Program-made: the position numbers and the translations under genes | Notes under the pieces: model-generated | Told to the model about the DNA's origin: nothing | Database searches by the model: none | Seen by the model: the letters and a program-made list of their open reading frames with translations, nothing else | Assembly: GCF_014396975.1 (NCBI RefSeq) | Contig: NZ_CP060719.1 | Coordinates: forward strand, 3,196,001 to 3,260,000 | DNA: 64,000 nt | From: Thermomonas carbonis | GTDB lineage: Bacteria > Pseudomonadota > Gammaproteobacteria > Xanthomonadales > Xanthomonadaceae | Direction: 5' to 3' | Shown here: positions 1-10,094 of the stretch, piece after piece | How the letters are laid out: each line of letters begins with the position of its first letter | Position numbering within the stretch: position 1 is the first letter of the stretch

Positions 1-3000
1 GCGCGCAAAAATCCGCCAGGACTCGCTTGCGGTCAGTGACGCGCCTGCAGGATTGAGGAACAGGTCGGCCGCCACCAGGTCGATGCTGCTGCCGCTGACA
101 TCCGCGCCGAGGGTGAGGTTCCCGCTTGCGGTCACCACCAGCACGTTGCCTTCGGCCTCGATACCGGTGGCCGACAGCGAAGTCAGACCCGCGTTGTCGA
201 TCAGGCTGAAGCCGAATGACGACACCTCGCCGATCGCAAGGTCGTCCACGTCTTCATAGGCGAAATCACCCCCCGCCGAACCGGCCACACTCGTGGCCGC
301 CACGTTGTTCTGTGCGGCAGTCAGCGACACGTCGCCACTGGCGATCGCCAACAGGCTGTGCGCGGTGATTGCACCGGCCGAGGTCTGCTCGATGTCGCCG
401 CCACTGGCAAGCGTGAGGATGTTGTCGCCAACATCGACAGCGGCCTGGAGGTCGATACCGCCATCACCCCCCTGGTTCTGCAGGGTCAGGTCGTCGTCCC
501 AGTCGACCGCTTCCATCACCCGGATCGCACCTGCATGCTCGGCGCTGCCGATCACCAGCAGCGGCGCATCGATCAATGCCAGTTCGGCGCTGGTCAGCGA
601 GAACCCGTTGCCTGCGCCGAGCAGGATCGTATCGGCCTCATCGACCGCGCGCAGGTTGACCGCGGTGGTGCTGGCAATACTGCCCCGCAGGATGATCGCG
701 TCGACGTTGCCGTCGTTGCTGGCGGCCAGACTCACCAGGCCAGTGCCACCATCGATGCTCGAATCTGCGTCCATTCGAATACCGGCGCGATCGGTTCCTG
801 AACCGATGACGTAGATGTCGCCCGTGGTGCTGGACACATCCCCATCGGACATCCACACGCCACCGGCACCCTCACCCTCGATCGCGATGTCGCCGGACGC
901 GGTGACGATTTCGGCATCGCCACTCATCAGCACCGCGTAATAGGAATCACTGACCGCACTGATCGATACATCGCCAGAGGTCGTGGACACCATGCTGCCC
1001 TGACCGAGCGAAACGCCGGAACCGGCGCTACCGCCACCACTTCCGATCAGGCTGATGCTGCCCACCCCACTGTGGATACCGACCGCCGACAGGATCAGGC
1101 CGGTCGAGGCACCTTCACCGGTGATCGCGATATCGCCACCGCCACTGGTGATGTCGGCACCGGACACCTGTGTACCGGCCATGTTCGTGCTGGTGCCATG
1201 GATCGTGATGTCGCCGCCATTGCTGGTGATGTCACCGCCATTCACCCACACCCCGGTCACGTCCACGCTGCTGCCGATGATGGTGATGTCGCCGCCGTTG
1301 CTGGCAAGCCCGCCGGAGCCGACCTGCACGCCGAAGCCGCTGCCCAGCGCATGGCCTTCCAGAGTGATGTCGCCGGTGTCCGTGGTGAACGGCACGCTGC
1401 CCACGCTCAGGCCCGACAAGCCCGTGCTGATCACGCTAATGGCACCGCTGGTGGTGGTCACGCTGCTGCCGGGACCGTAGGCCGTGCCACCGAAAAACAT
1501 GCCTGAACCGTTCGCGGCGCTGCCGTCGACGGTGATGCTGCCACTCGTGCTGGCGAGTGCGGCATCGCGCACGCTGACGCCAAAAGCGCCGGCCCCGGAG
1601 GCCACGCCCGTGATATCGATATCGCCACTGCCGCTCGACACCAGGTTCTCCCACACCTGCACGCCATAGAGAACGCCTTCTCCAAGCACGCTGATGTCGC
1701 CGCCATTGCTGACGATGTCGCCCTCGTACAGCCAAACGCCCGTGGCAGCGCCACGACCGGTGATGGTGATGTTTCCGCCGTTCGTGGTCAGTCCACCGCT
1801 GCTGATGAACACGGCGGCGGTGGCGTCTTCGTCCAGCGCATACCCGGTCAGGCTGATGTCGCCGCTGTCGGTGGTCAGCGTGGCATCACCAAGGCCCAAT
1901 CCGCTCAATCCCGTACTGGTCAGCGAGATGGCACCGCTGTCGGTGGTGAAGCTGGTGACGGTAGACGTTTGTGTCTGTTCGTCGTAAACCGACCATAGCT
2001 GCAAACCCGAACCGCCCACGGCGTCGCCCACGACCGTGATGTCCCCGCCGGTGCTGCTGACGCTGGTTCCGGCCAGTGCAACGCCAAACGGGTAATACCC
2101 GGTGGCTTCCAGTGACGCGGTGCCGCTGATGGCGATGTCACCCTCGCCACTGGCGATGTCACTGCCGCGGAAATAAACGCCCGAAAAGACCCCATCGCCA
2201 TCGATCATGATGGTGCCGTCCGCACTGGCGATATCGGAATACGTGATCGACACGCCATCGTCGCCAACGCCGTCGATGCCGATGTCGCCACCGCCGCTGG
2301 CGATGCTCACGTCATGCAGGCGCGCACCGGTGCCGAACTCGCTCGCGGCGGTGATGGAGATGTCGCCTCCGGTGCTGGTCAGGCTGGTCTCCCCGATCGA
2401 CACGCCATTCTCTTCGCCGCTGCCGAAGATGGCGATGTCGCCTGCGCCGCTGGAAATTCCGCTGTATTCCAGATACACGCCGCGCCCATCGGCGCTCATG
2501 TCGATGTCGCCGCCATTGCTGTCGAGCTCGATGGTGAAGAACGACAGGTAACCACCATTCGGATTGTCGCCGGCGACGTTGGCCGTGAACGACAGGTCCA
2601 GCGGCCCGCCGGTGGATGTGATGCTGAAATCGCTGCCGTAGATCCCCGCGGTGGCGCGCAGATCGAGCGCTGCCGCATCGCCGGTCGCGTGCACGATGTC
2701 GACGCCCTCGTGGATGTGGATGTTGCCGCTAGCGCCGGACGCCAGCGATGCATCGGCATACAGCTGGATCACGGTGCCGCCATCCAGCGTCGCGCTCAAT
2801 GCATCATCGGTCAGCACGGCTCCGTAACCGGAAACCGCATCATCTGTGGACATGATGTCCACGGAAGGCGCATGCACCAGCCACGTGCCCGCCTCGATGT
2901 AGGCGGTTTCACCCAGGAACAGCGAGCCGGTCGTGGTGGTGCTGACGCTGCCATCACTGGTCCCGCCGGTGGACACCAGCCCACCGTCCAGGAACAGGCT

Positions 3001-4641
3001 GTCGGCATCGATGTCGATGCTGCCGCCGGCTCCCTCGCCCGAGGCGTCGGCGAACAGGGTGTCGTCGATGCTGGCGGAACCGGCATTGATGGTGATGCTG
3101 CCGCCATTGCCGCCCAACTGGCCGGTGACGTTGATGACCGGCACCAAGTCCGGGAACTCCGGCGTGACATTGCCCAGGTCGGTGACGACCAAGCTGCCGG
3201 CGTCGATGTTGACCATGCCGCCGGTGGTGGTGCCGTAGGCCAGCAGGGACGCGCTCCAGTAGGCCGTGCCCGGCCCGCCGAGCCAGGACTGCTGGCCGCG
3301 GAACAGCAGCAGGCTGTTGGCATCGATGTTGATGGTGCCGCCAGTGCCGTTGTTGCCGTAGGCGAAGACCCAGTTGTAGATCTCCGCGTTGTCGGCGGTG
3401 ATGTCGATCAGCCCGCCCGAGCCGTCGTTCGCCACGGCCTGCAGCAGGCCACCGTGATACAGGCGATTGACGTCGATCTGAATCTCGCCGGCTGAGCCGC
3501 CCGCACCGAAGGCGGAAGCGGTCACCAGCCCCAAGCGGTTGTTGGCCACGCACAGGTCGGTGGGACCGGTGCCGTAGCACAGGTGGGTGAACAGCTGGTT
3601 GCCGCTCAGTTGGATGGTGCCCGCGTTTTCACCTGCGTTGTTCGCGTTCGCGCTGACGTTGCCCGTGCGGCCGTCCACGCCGCCCAGGTCGATATTGCCC
3701 TGGCCGGCATCGATGATGATGGAGCCCTCACGGGTCCCGATGGTGCGCGCGACCACATTGCCGCTGATCCAGATACGCCCGCCGTTGGCCGGATCGACGA
3801 ACAGTGCATTGCCCGCCGATGCACCATCCATGGTGTTGCTGCGCATCTCGATGTGTCCGCCCTCGGCGAACACGTTGCCGCTGCTGGTGATGCCACCGGT
3901 GCAGTCGATCGTGCAATCGGAGATGCCCAGCCCATTCCCCGATACAGTCACCTGGGTCAGGCCGTCGCCGAAGAAATCCAGGGTGACGTCATTGGTCGCG
4001 CCGAACACCACGCTGCCCAGATTGGCGGTGATCGTCCCGGAATTCTCGATGTAGGACCCGATCAGGCCGACGGTGCCGCCATCGGCCGTGGTGATCTGGC
4101 CGGAGTTGTAGACCGCGCCGGCGCTGCTGCCATTGCCGACGAAGCGGTACTGGCCCGAGGTCAGCCCTGCCAGGAAATCCGCGTTCGACATGTTGAGCGT
4201 CGAGGCGACGATGCCGCCGACGTTGACCTGTGCGCCACTGCCGAAGGTGATCCCCGCCGGGTTGATGATGAACACGTTGCCGTTGCTGGTCAGCGTGCCG
4301 TCGATGAACGACGCACTCGTCGAGTAGCCGAACCCGACCACCCGGTTCAAGGTCACGCTCGTGTTGCCGAACTGCTGGTCGAACGTCACCCCGTAGCCAG
4401 CCCCGATGTTGAAGCTGCCCCAGTCGATGATCGCGCCCTTCGTGGTCTGCGTCACCGTCATCTCGTTGCCCGACTGGCCGATCGTGGCACTGCCGTTCAC
4501 CACGCTGCCGCTGTTCGGGATGTTCTGCGCCAGCGCCGGCATCATCGGCATCGCCATCGCGCCCACCAGCGCCAGCGCCAAACGCCGGCGACGGATCGTC
4601 CGAAGCTGCTTCCGTGTCGTCTTCTTCATGCGCATCGCCAT
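1..4641 (-). CDS. Two-partner-secretion exoprotein (filamentous haemagglutinin-like TpsA), C-terminus beyond the window
   Basis: This frame is open from an ATG at 4641 to the left edge, so about 1547 residues are visible and the C-terminus is missing. Residues 1-40 form a long signal peptide with an Arg/Lys-rich start, a hydrophobic core and an ALAQ cleavage site. Residues 40-180 carry the haemagglutination-activity (TPS) domain, including a DWGSFNIG stretch, an LNRVVG stretch and an NPAGITFG stretch followed by VNVGGIVAS. These are the hallmarks that direct TpsA proteins to their TpsB pore. The rest is Gly/Ser/Asp-rich and repetitive, as expected for a right-handed beta-helix. The start follows a GAGG-type ribosome-binding site that overlaps the tpsB stop codon 6 bases away, so the two are one operon. 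The function of the surface or secreted protein (adhesin, toxin or other) cannot be told without the C-terminus. Confidence 0.9.
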   Translation of the reverse strand, partial: MAMRMKKTTRKQLRTIRRRRLALALVGAMAMPMMPALAQNIPNSGSVVNGSATIGQSGNEMTVTQTTKGAIIDWGSFNIGAGYGVTFDQQFGNTSVTLNRVVGFGYSTSASFIDGTLTSNGNVFIINPAGITFGSGAQVNVGGIVASTLNMSNADFLAGLTSGQYRFVGNGSSAGAVYNSGQITTADGGTVGLIGSYIENSGTITANLGSVVFGATNDVTLDFFGDGLTQVTVSGNGLGISDCTIDCTGGITSSGNVFAEGGHIEMRSNTMDGASAGNALFVDPANGGRIWISGNVVARTIGTREGSIIIDAGQGNIDLGGVDGRTGNVSANANNAGENAGTIQLSGNQLFTHLCYGTGPTDLCVANNRLGLVTASAFGAGGSAGEIQIDVNRLYHGGLLQAVANDGSGGLIDITADNAEIYNWVFAYGNNGTGGTINIDANSLLLFRGQQSWLGGPGTAYWSASLLAYGTTTGGMVNIDAGSLVVTDLGNVTPEFPDLVPVINVTGQLGGNGGSITINAGSASIDDTLFADASGEGAGGSIDIDADSLFLDGGLVSTGGTSDGSVSTTTTGSLFLGETAYIEAGTWLVHAPSVDIMSTDDAVSGYGAVLTDDALSATLDGGTVIQLYADASLASGASGNIHIHEGVDIVHATGDAAALDLRATAGIYGSDFSITSTGGPLDLSFTANVAGDNPNGGYLSFFTIELDSNGGDIDMSADGRGVYLEYSGISSGAGDIAIFGSGEENGVSIGETSLTSTGGDISITAASEFGTGARLHDVSIASGGGDIGIDGVGDDGVSITYSDIASADGTIMIDGDGVFSGVYFRGSDIASGEGDIAISGTASLEATGYYPFGVALAGTSVSSTGGDITVVGDAVGGSGLQLWSVYDEQTQTSTVTSFTTDSGAISLTSTGLSGLGLGDATLTTDSGDISLTGYALDEDATAAVFISSGGLTTNGGNITITGRGAATGVWLYEGDIVSNGGDISVLGEGVLYGVQVWENLVSSGSGDIDITGVASGAGAFGVSVRDAALASTSGSITVDGSAANGSGMFFGGTAYGPGSSVTTTSGAISVISTGLSGLSVGSVPFTTDTGDITLEGHALGSGFGVQVGSGGLASNGGDITIIGSSVDVTGVWVNGGDITSNGGDITIHGTSTNMAGTQVSGADITSGGGDIAITGEGASTGLILSAVGIHSGVGSISLIGSGGGSAGSGVSLGQGSMVSTTSGDVSISAVSDSYYAVLMSGDAEIVTASGDIAIEGEGAGGVWMSDGDVSSTTGDIYVIGSGTDRAGIRMDADSSIDGGTGLVSLAASNDGNVDAIILRGSIASTTAVNLRAVDEADTILLGAGNGFSLTSAELALIDAPLLVIGSAEHAGAIRVMEAVDWDDDLTLQNQGGDGGIDLQAAVDVGDNILTLASGGDIEQTSAGAITAHSLLAIASGDVSLTAAQNNVAATSVAGSAGGDFAYEDVDDLAIGEVSSFGFSLIDNAGLTSLSATGIEAEGNVLVVTASGNLTLGADVSGSSIDLVAADLFLNPAGASLTASESWRIFAR
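760..2510 (-). repeat. Tandem beta-helix coil repeats inside the TpsA gene
   Basis: The encoded protein repeats a degenerate unit of roughly 22-26 residues built around GGDI(T/S/A)I.G followed by G.(W/Q/S)V and a second SNGGDI or STSGDI. The matching DNA recurs on the plus strand as variants of gtgatgtcgccgccattgct. The copies are divergent, not identical, which suggests old duplications. Boundaries are approximate. Confidence 0.65.
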
Positions 4642-4646
4642 GCTCC

Positions 4647-6335
4647 TCAGAACGCCTTCTGGATCGACCAATACACCCGCGGATTGCGATCGCCGCCATC
4701 CGTCAGGCCAACTCCCGTCCCACGCCACGCCACGCTCAGGTTCATCGTCACCTGGCCCGGCTTGCTCCAGTTGAAGCCCACGCCATGCCCGCGCAAGCTG
4801 CGGCTGGTCACCACGTCCACCGCCCGCGGGTCGTGGAAGAAGTCGCCCTTCGCCGCGTCATAGAACGCGAACAGCGACGCCTCCGGCCTCAGCGCATACC
4901 GCAACTCCACCGTGCCCAGCCAGCCGTCGTCCGCCAGCACCTCGCCGGTCGCGTACGCGCGCACCGCCTTCGGGCCGCCCAGCGACAACTTCTCGTAGGT
5001 GTCCAGGTTCTTGCTCGCCCGCTGCAACCCGCCGCCCAGGTACAGGCTCAGCTTCGGTGCCACGTACTGCAGCCGTGCGAACTGCATCGTCAGCTTGCCG
5101 AAGCTGCCTTCCGTGTCGTAGCCGAACGGCGGCTTGTCGAACGCCTCGCTCATCGCATCGCGGATATCCAGACTGCCCCGGTATACCTGCGCGTTCAGGC
5201 TGGTGTAACCACCGCCCAGCCAGGTGTCGCGCTTCTCCAGCGCAATCCCGATCCCGAGCCCGCGGATCCGCTTCCTCGACTCGAAGCCCACCGCCTCGAA
5301 GCGGTCGGTCAGGTCCTTGTTGTCCAGCGCCCCGCGCAGGAACAGGTTCGTGGTGCGCTGGCGGATCAGCGGATAGCTGAACGACACGTCCGCCACGTTG
5401 CCCACGCCGGTCGGTTCCAGCGCCGCGAACGGGCCGCCCAACTCGTACTGCACCCGGGCGAGGCCGCCGCCGATGCGCAGGCCGGTGTAGCCCACCGGGG
5501 TCTCGTACGACAGCCGACCGAACGCCGTGTGCATGCCCTGCGCCAGCATCACCCGCAGGTCCAGGTTGTCGCCGCGCTCGAACGGGCTGGCCCAGCGCAG
5601 GCTGCCGGTGATCCGGTGCCGACCCGAGTCGCGGCTGCCGAAGTTGTCCAGCTCCAGCCCGAACTGCAGGCGGTCGCGCTGCCCCACCTTCACCGTCAGG
5701 TCGGTGGTGCCATTGACCGCGCCGGCCGAGATCGCCGACTGCGGCTTGATCCCCGGCAGGTCCGACAGCAGCAGCATCGCCCGCTCGTAGCGCTGGCCGT
5801 TCAGCGGCTTGCCCGGCTCCAGCACCGCCAGCGTCTTCGCGACCCGCTCCTGCTGCACCGGCGCGCCCTCGGCGACCTCGATGCTGACATTGCCCAGTGC
5901 TCCTTCGCTGACATTGAAGGTGACTTGCCCGTCGGTGACTTCCTGCACCGGCACGAACACCTGCACCAGCGCATAGCCATGCGTGCGGTACACCGCGCTG
6001 GCCTTGGCCGCCAGTTGCTCCAGGTCGCTGAAGGTCACCGACTGGCCGATCTTGCCGGCCACGGCCGCCTGCAGCTCCGCTTCCGGCACATCGGTCGTCC
6101 CGCTCACGCCAACGAAGCGCACGCCCTGCAGCACGAAGCTGGCCTGGCCGGCCATCTGCGGCTCCGGCAGGGCCTGTGCCTGCTGCGGCGTGGCCGAGGG
6201 CGTGTCCTGCGGCATCGGCACTGCGTCATCGGCATCTGCTGCCTCGCCGGCCCAGCCGAAGGGCGCGCAGGCCAGCAGCGACAGCGCCAGCAGGTTCATC
6301 GTCAGCGGCCTGCGCCGCGGGGTCTGCGTGTGCAT
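4647..6335 (-). CDS. TpsB outer-membrane transporter (ShlB/FhaC/HecB family)
   Basis: The 562-residue protein has the usual TpsB length. It begins with a signal peptide (hydrophobic core at about residues 11-28). An acidic/proline linker follows, then a POTRA_2 domain at about 67-143 containing FVLQGVRFVGV and a GYALVQVFVP strand, a second POTRA region, and a C-terminal 16-strand barrel from about residue 230. The conserved barrel motif appears as VRAY. The protein ends in aromatic Phe, typical of outer-membrane beta-barrels. The family recognises the TPS domain of its partner in the periplasm and moves it across the outer membrane. The ATG at 6335 was chosen because GGAAGAG lies 5 bases upstream; an in-frame ATG at 6359 has a poorer site. 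It lies between the CHAT gene (31-base gap) and tpsA (5-base gap). Confidence 0.93.
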   Translation of the reverse strand: MHTQTPRRRPLTMNLLALSLLACAPFGWAGEAADADDAVPMPQDTPSATPQQAQALPEPQMAGQASFVLQGVRFVGVSGTTDVPEAELQAAVAGKIGQSVTFSDLEQLAAKASAVYRTHGYALVQVFVPVQEVTDGQVTFNVSEGALGNVSIEVAEGAPVQQERVAKTLAVLEPGKPLNGQRYERAMLLLSDLPGIKPQSAISAGAVNGTTDLTVKVGQRDRLQFGLELDNFGSRDSGRHRITGSLRWASPFERGDNLDLRVMLAQGMHTAFGRLSYETPVGYTGLRIGGGLARVQYELGGPFAALEPTGVGNVADVSFSYPLIRQRTTNLFLRGALDNKDLTDRFEAVGFESRKRIRGLGIGIALEKRDTWLGGGYTSLNAQVYRGSLDIRDAMSEAFDKPPFGYDTEGSFGKLTMQFARLQYVAPKLSLYLGGGLQRASKNLDTYEKLSLGGPKAVRAYATGEVLADDGWLGTVELRYALRPEASLFAFYDAAKGDFFHDPRAVDVVTSRSLRGHGVGFNWSKPGQVTMNLSVAWRGTGVGLTDGGDRNPRVYWSIQKAF

Positions 6336-6367
6336 GGGAACTCTTCCGCGATGGGTCATCGACGTAC

Positions 6368-8604
6368 TCACTTCTGCACCGTCAGGCGCCAGTTGCCGAT
6401 CAGGTTGAACGGGGCCCAGAAGAACGGGTGCGCGGTCTCCGGGTTGGCCAGCACCGCGCGCTGCGCGTCGCGCATCGCGTCCTGCACCTGCTCGCCCTTG
6501 GCCAGGTCGTCGTACAGCGTGGTCATCAACGTCTCCGTGGCCGCATCCGACACCGGCCACAGCGAGGCCAGCAGCGTGCTGGTCCCGGCCGACAGGAACG
6601 AGCGGGTGAAGCCCAACACCTCGTCGCCGTCCTCGACCCGGCCCAGCCCGGACTCGCAGGCCGACAGCGCGATCATCGCGGTGCCGCTCAGGTCCATGCC
6701 CAGCACGTCCTTGGCTTCCAGGTAGTTCGGCTGGCCGTTCTCGTCGGCCAGCAGCACCTTGCTGTGCAGCGGGTCCAGGGTATCCGCCACCGCGTGCGCG
6801 GCCACGTGCAGCAGCCGCGCCTTGGGCGCGCTGGCCGTGAAGTTGCTCTTGTTCGCCTGGTCCTTGAAGAACAGCGTCGCGCCCGGGAACTGCTTCGACA
6901 GTTCATGCACCTCGCGCTCGGCACCGGGCAGCGGGTCGGCCACGTCCGGGTTGATCGTCGGGTTGCCGAACGCCACCAGCTGCGCGGCCACCGTCGGCGT
7001 GCGCTCGGCCAGCTTCGCCGCGATGCTGATCGACGGGGCGATGCTGATCGGATTGCGTTCGATCAGGTACTGGCCGTCCAGGCGCAGCGCCTGGAATGGC
7101 AGGTAGTGCAGCGGGCCGTGCGGGACGATGATGATCCGCTTGCCGGCCGGGATCTCGAGCGGGGCCAGCAGCAGCGTGCCGATCTTGTCGCCCACGTCGG
7201 TGGCCGGCTTCAGGTTGATCAGCGCATCGCGGTAGGCATCCACCAGCCGCGCCAGGTCCGCGCGCTTGACCGCCACCGGCAACGTGGCCTCGCGCACGCC
7301 CTCATTGGACAGCACCCACGCCATCAGCCGGTCCGGCAGTGCGTGGTAGGCCACCACCACTTCGTCCGGGCGCAGCATCGTCTGCAGGGTCGCCGCGTCC
7401 AGCGCGACTGCCTCGCCATTGCCGATCTCGGCGCGACCGGCCACCGCGTCCAGCAACGCGCGGGCGCGGCTGCGCTCGCTGACATCGAAGGCCTTGGCCG
7501 GCTGGCCGAGCCGGGTGTGCATGCCGATCGCCCGCTCGAACACCACCTGCAGGTCCGAGAACAGGCCCATCTTGAACTCGTCGCTGCGGAACTTGGCGCG
7601 GGCCTTGTCGAACACGTCGATCGCCTGGTCCAGCGCCTGCGCGGCTTGGGCTTCGTTGCCCAGGGCGGACTCGCTCTTGCTGATGCCGTCCAGCGCCCAC
7701 GCCCGGTAGAAACCTTCATCGCCGTTCACCGGCGCATTGGCCAGTTGCTGGTACAGCACCAGCGCTTCGGCCGGCTTGTTCTCGGCCAGCAGCAGGCGCC
7801 CACGGGTACGTTGCAGCTGGGCCTGCTGCGAAGGATCGCTGGGCACTGCCAGCGCGTCCAGGGTGCTGCGCGCGCGGGTCAGGTCGCCGGACAGGATCAG
7901 CGCATTGGCCAGCGAGGCATCCACCAGCGGGCGGAAGCGGTCCGAACTCTCGGTCCGCGCCTGGTCGTACAGCGCGATGGCTTCGGCGAAGCGCTTCTGC
8001 CGCGTGCGCACATCGCCCAGCACCTTCTTGCCGGGCCGTTGACCTGGGTCGGGTCGACCCCGGGGTACTTCAGCGACAGGGTCGCGAACTGTTCGGCCCG
8101 CTCCAGCTGGCCGGCGTAGCTGAACGCGATCGCCAGGTCGCGATACGCCTTGCCCAGCAGGTCGGTGTTGCCGGTCTGCAGCGCCACGTGCAGCGCCTTG
8201 CTCGCCGCCCGCGTGCTCTCGCGGAACTCGCCCTTCTCCGCCAGCTCCACCGCCTGGCTGCAATACGCATACCCGTCCAGCTTCACCACGTCGCGTTCGT
8301 ACAGCGCCGCGCCTTCCGCCGCCAGCGACAGCGCCGTGTCCGCATCCTCCAACCGGCCGATCGCCGCCAACGCCTGCCGCGCTTCCGACTGCATATCGAC
8401 CGCGGCGGCAGGCGCTGCAGGTGCCGATTGCGGCGTCGACTGCGGCACGGGCGATGCAACCGCAACCGCAGACGCCGTCAACGCTCCTCCCAACGGCGCG
8501 CAAGTGGCTTGCACCACGGGGCTGGCAAGCGCGCCCAGGCATGCGCCGAATGCGACCAGCAACGAAAACGCACGATGCCTTGCGCATCGCAATGAAGAGT
8601 CCAT
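6368..8604 (-). pseudogene. Exported TPR-CHAT caspase-like protein, split by a one-base frameshift
   Basis: Read with one correction near 8031-8035, the gene encodes about 745 residues. A signal peptide covers residues 1-34. An alpha-helical tetratricopeptide-type region covers about 60-450, and a CHAT domain about 470-745. The predicted catalytic His (in LLHVAAHA, about 604) and Cys (in ALSACESG, about 650) are both present. The DPLHSKVLLAD and LASLWPVSDAAT stretches are also typical of CHAT. CHAT domains are caspase-superfamily proteases. Most known examples act in the cytoplasm, but the leader here predicts a periplasmic or outer location. The 5' part is intact from the ATG at 8604 to about 8035, and the 3' part is intact in another frame to the TGA at 6368. 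This gene heads the TPS operon. The split may be a sequencing deletion in a short C run or a true mutation. Confidence 0.85.
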
Positions 8605-8816
8605 CGCCCGTCCCCTACGTTCGATAACAGCCCCGGCGACCCGGTGGCCACCCGCAGGTTAGTGCTGCCCCCGTCCGATCGCCTATCGACCAAATGGCCT
8701 AGTCGGCTGAACCGGACGAACGACCATGAGCACTGCCCTGCCTGTTAAAGCGCAAAGCGGAGGCGAATCGGCTCAGGCCGTTCCATCCGCCTGCGTCGAG
8801 GGAATGCAGGCTGGCG

Positions 8817-10094
8817 TCAGCCCATCGGTGGGTGGCGACGCTGCCCTTCGCCGCGCACCACGAAGCGCTCGATTGTCAGCGCTTCAGCGCCCATCGGGCC
8901 GTATGCGTGCAGGCGCGTCGTGGAGATCCCGATCTCCGCGCCGAGGCCCAGCTGGCCACCGTCGTTGAAACGCGAGGACGCATTCACCATCACCGCCGAA
9001 CTGCGGGTGCCACGGACAAAGGCCTGCGCCGCCGCACCATCGGTGGTGGCGATCACCTCGGTATGGTCGGAGCCGAAACGGGCGATGTGCGCCAGTGCCG
9101 CCGGCATGTCGTCGACGACTTTCACGGCGATGATGAGTTCGAGGAACTCGGCATCAAAGTCGGCATCGGTGGCCGGCGCGAGCGACGGATCGAAGCCGCG
9201 GGTGGCCTCGTCGCCGCGCACTTCGACGCCATGCAATCGCAATGCATCGAGCGCACGCGGCAGGAAGTCGTCGGCGATCTCGCGATGGACCAGCAACGTT
9301 TCCAGTGCGTTGCACACGCCCGGCCGCGAGGTCTTGCCATCGATCAGCAAACCCAACGCGAGTTCGATATCCGCGGCGCGATCCACGTAGAGATGGCAGA
9401 CGCCCTTGTAATGCTTGATCACCGGCACGCGCGCATGTTCGGCGACAAAGCGGATCAGGCTCTCGCCGCCGCGCGGAATTGCCAGGTCGATCAGGTCGGA
9501 CAACTGCAGCAGTTCGAGCACGTGTTCGCGCGCGGTGTCCGCGACCAGCGAGACCGCTGCGTCCGGCAAACCGATCTCGCGCAAAGCCGCGTGCAAGCAA
9601 GTGGCAATCGCGCCGTTGCTGGCGGACGCTTCGGAACCGCCGCGCAGCAGCACGGCATTGCCGGCCTTCAGGCACAGCGCTGCGGCTTCGGCGGTCACGT
9701 TCGGTCGCGCTTCGTAGATCATCGCGACCAGACCCAGCGGGATGCGCTGGCGTTCGATGACGAGGCCGTTCGGTCGCGTGCCGCTGCGGGTGATCTCGCC
9801 GAGCGGGTCGGTCTGTGCGGCGACTTCGCGCAAGGCATCGGCCATGCCGCGAACGCGTTCGGGATTCAACGCGAGACGATCCAGCGTGGCCTTGCTCGCA
9901 CCGTTCGCGGCGGCTTTCGCAAGATCATCGGCATTCGCGGCGAGAATCGCGCCTTGCCCGGCGAGCAAGTGATCGGCCATCGATTCCAGCAGCGCGCGCC
10001 GCGTTTCCGCATCGGCCATCGCGATCGCCGCCTGCGCCTCGCGTGCCGCCAGCGCCAGTCCGCGCACATAGCCACTGGTAAAAGCCGCCGTCAT
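8817..10094 (-). CDS. proA: Glutamate-5-semialdehyde dehydrogenase (gamma-glutamyl phosphate reductase)
   Basis: The enzyme reduces gamma-glutamyl phosphate with NADPH to glutamate-5-semialdehyde, the second step of proline synthesis. The 425-residue length is normal for ProA. The aldehyde-dehydrogenase-fold landmarks are visible: [18 protein letters not shown] at about 117-134, LLRGGSEA at about 149, IPRGGESLI at about 206, and the catalytic Cys261 in [13 protein letters not shown]. Its ATG overlaps the proB stop codon (ATGA), so translation is probably coupled. It is the last gene of the minus-strand arginine/proline cluster. No clear rho-independent terminator is visible in the 212 bases that separate it from the TPS operon. 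Confidence 0.97.
   Translation of the reverse strand: MTAAFTSGYVRGLALAAREAQAAIAMADAETRRALLESMADHLLAGQGAILAANADDLAKAAANGASKATLDRLALNPERVRGMADALREVAAQTDPLGEITRSGTRPNGLVIERQRIPLGLVAMIYEARPNVTAEAAALCLKAGNAVLLRGGSEASASNGAIATCLHAALREIGLPDAAVSLVADTAREHVLELLQLSDLIDLAIPRGGESLIRFVAEHARVPVIKHYKGVCHLYVDRAADIELALGLLIDGKTSRPGVCNALETLLVHREIADDFLPRALDALRLHGVEVRGDEATRGFDPSLAPATDADFDAEFLELIIAVKVVDDMPAALAHIARFGSDHTEVIATTDGAAAQAFVRGTRSSAVMVNASSRFNDGGQLGLGAEIGISTTRLHAYGPMGAEALTIERFVVRGEGQRRHPPMG

Noticed and set aside
2314..3495. A 393-codon plus-strand frame antisense to tpsA.
   Set aside because: It is low-complexity and Ala/Val/Asp-rich, lies opposite a clear TPS exoprotein frame, and has no recognisable domain; long antisense frames are common in this GC-rich DNA.
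4614..8119. Long plus-strand frames (up to 703 codons) opposite tpsB and the CHAT gene.
   Set aside because: They are Arg/Ala/Gln-rich shadows of genuine coding frames with recognised domains on the minus strand.
8036..8587. In-frame extension of the 3' CHAT part up to 8587.
   Set aside because: The extension is Gly/Arg-rich nonsense, while the other frame here gives a signal peptide and helical repeats; the frameshift explanation is better.
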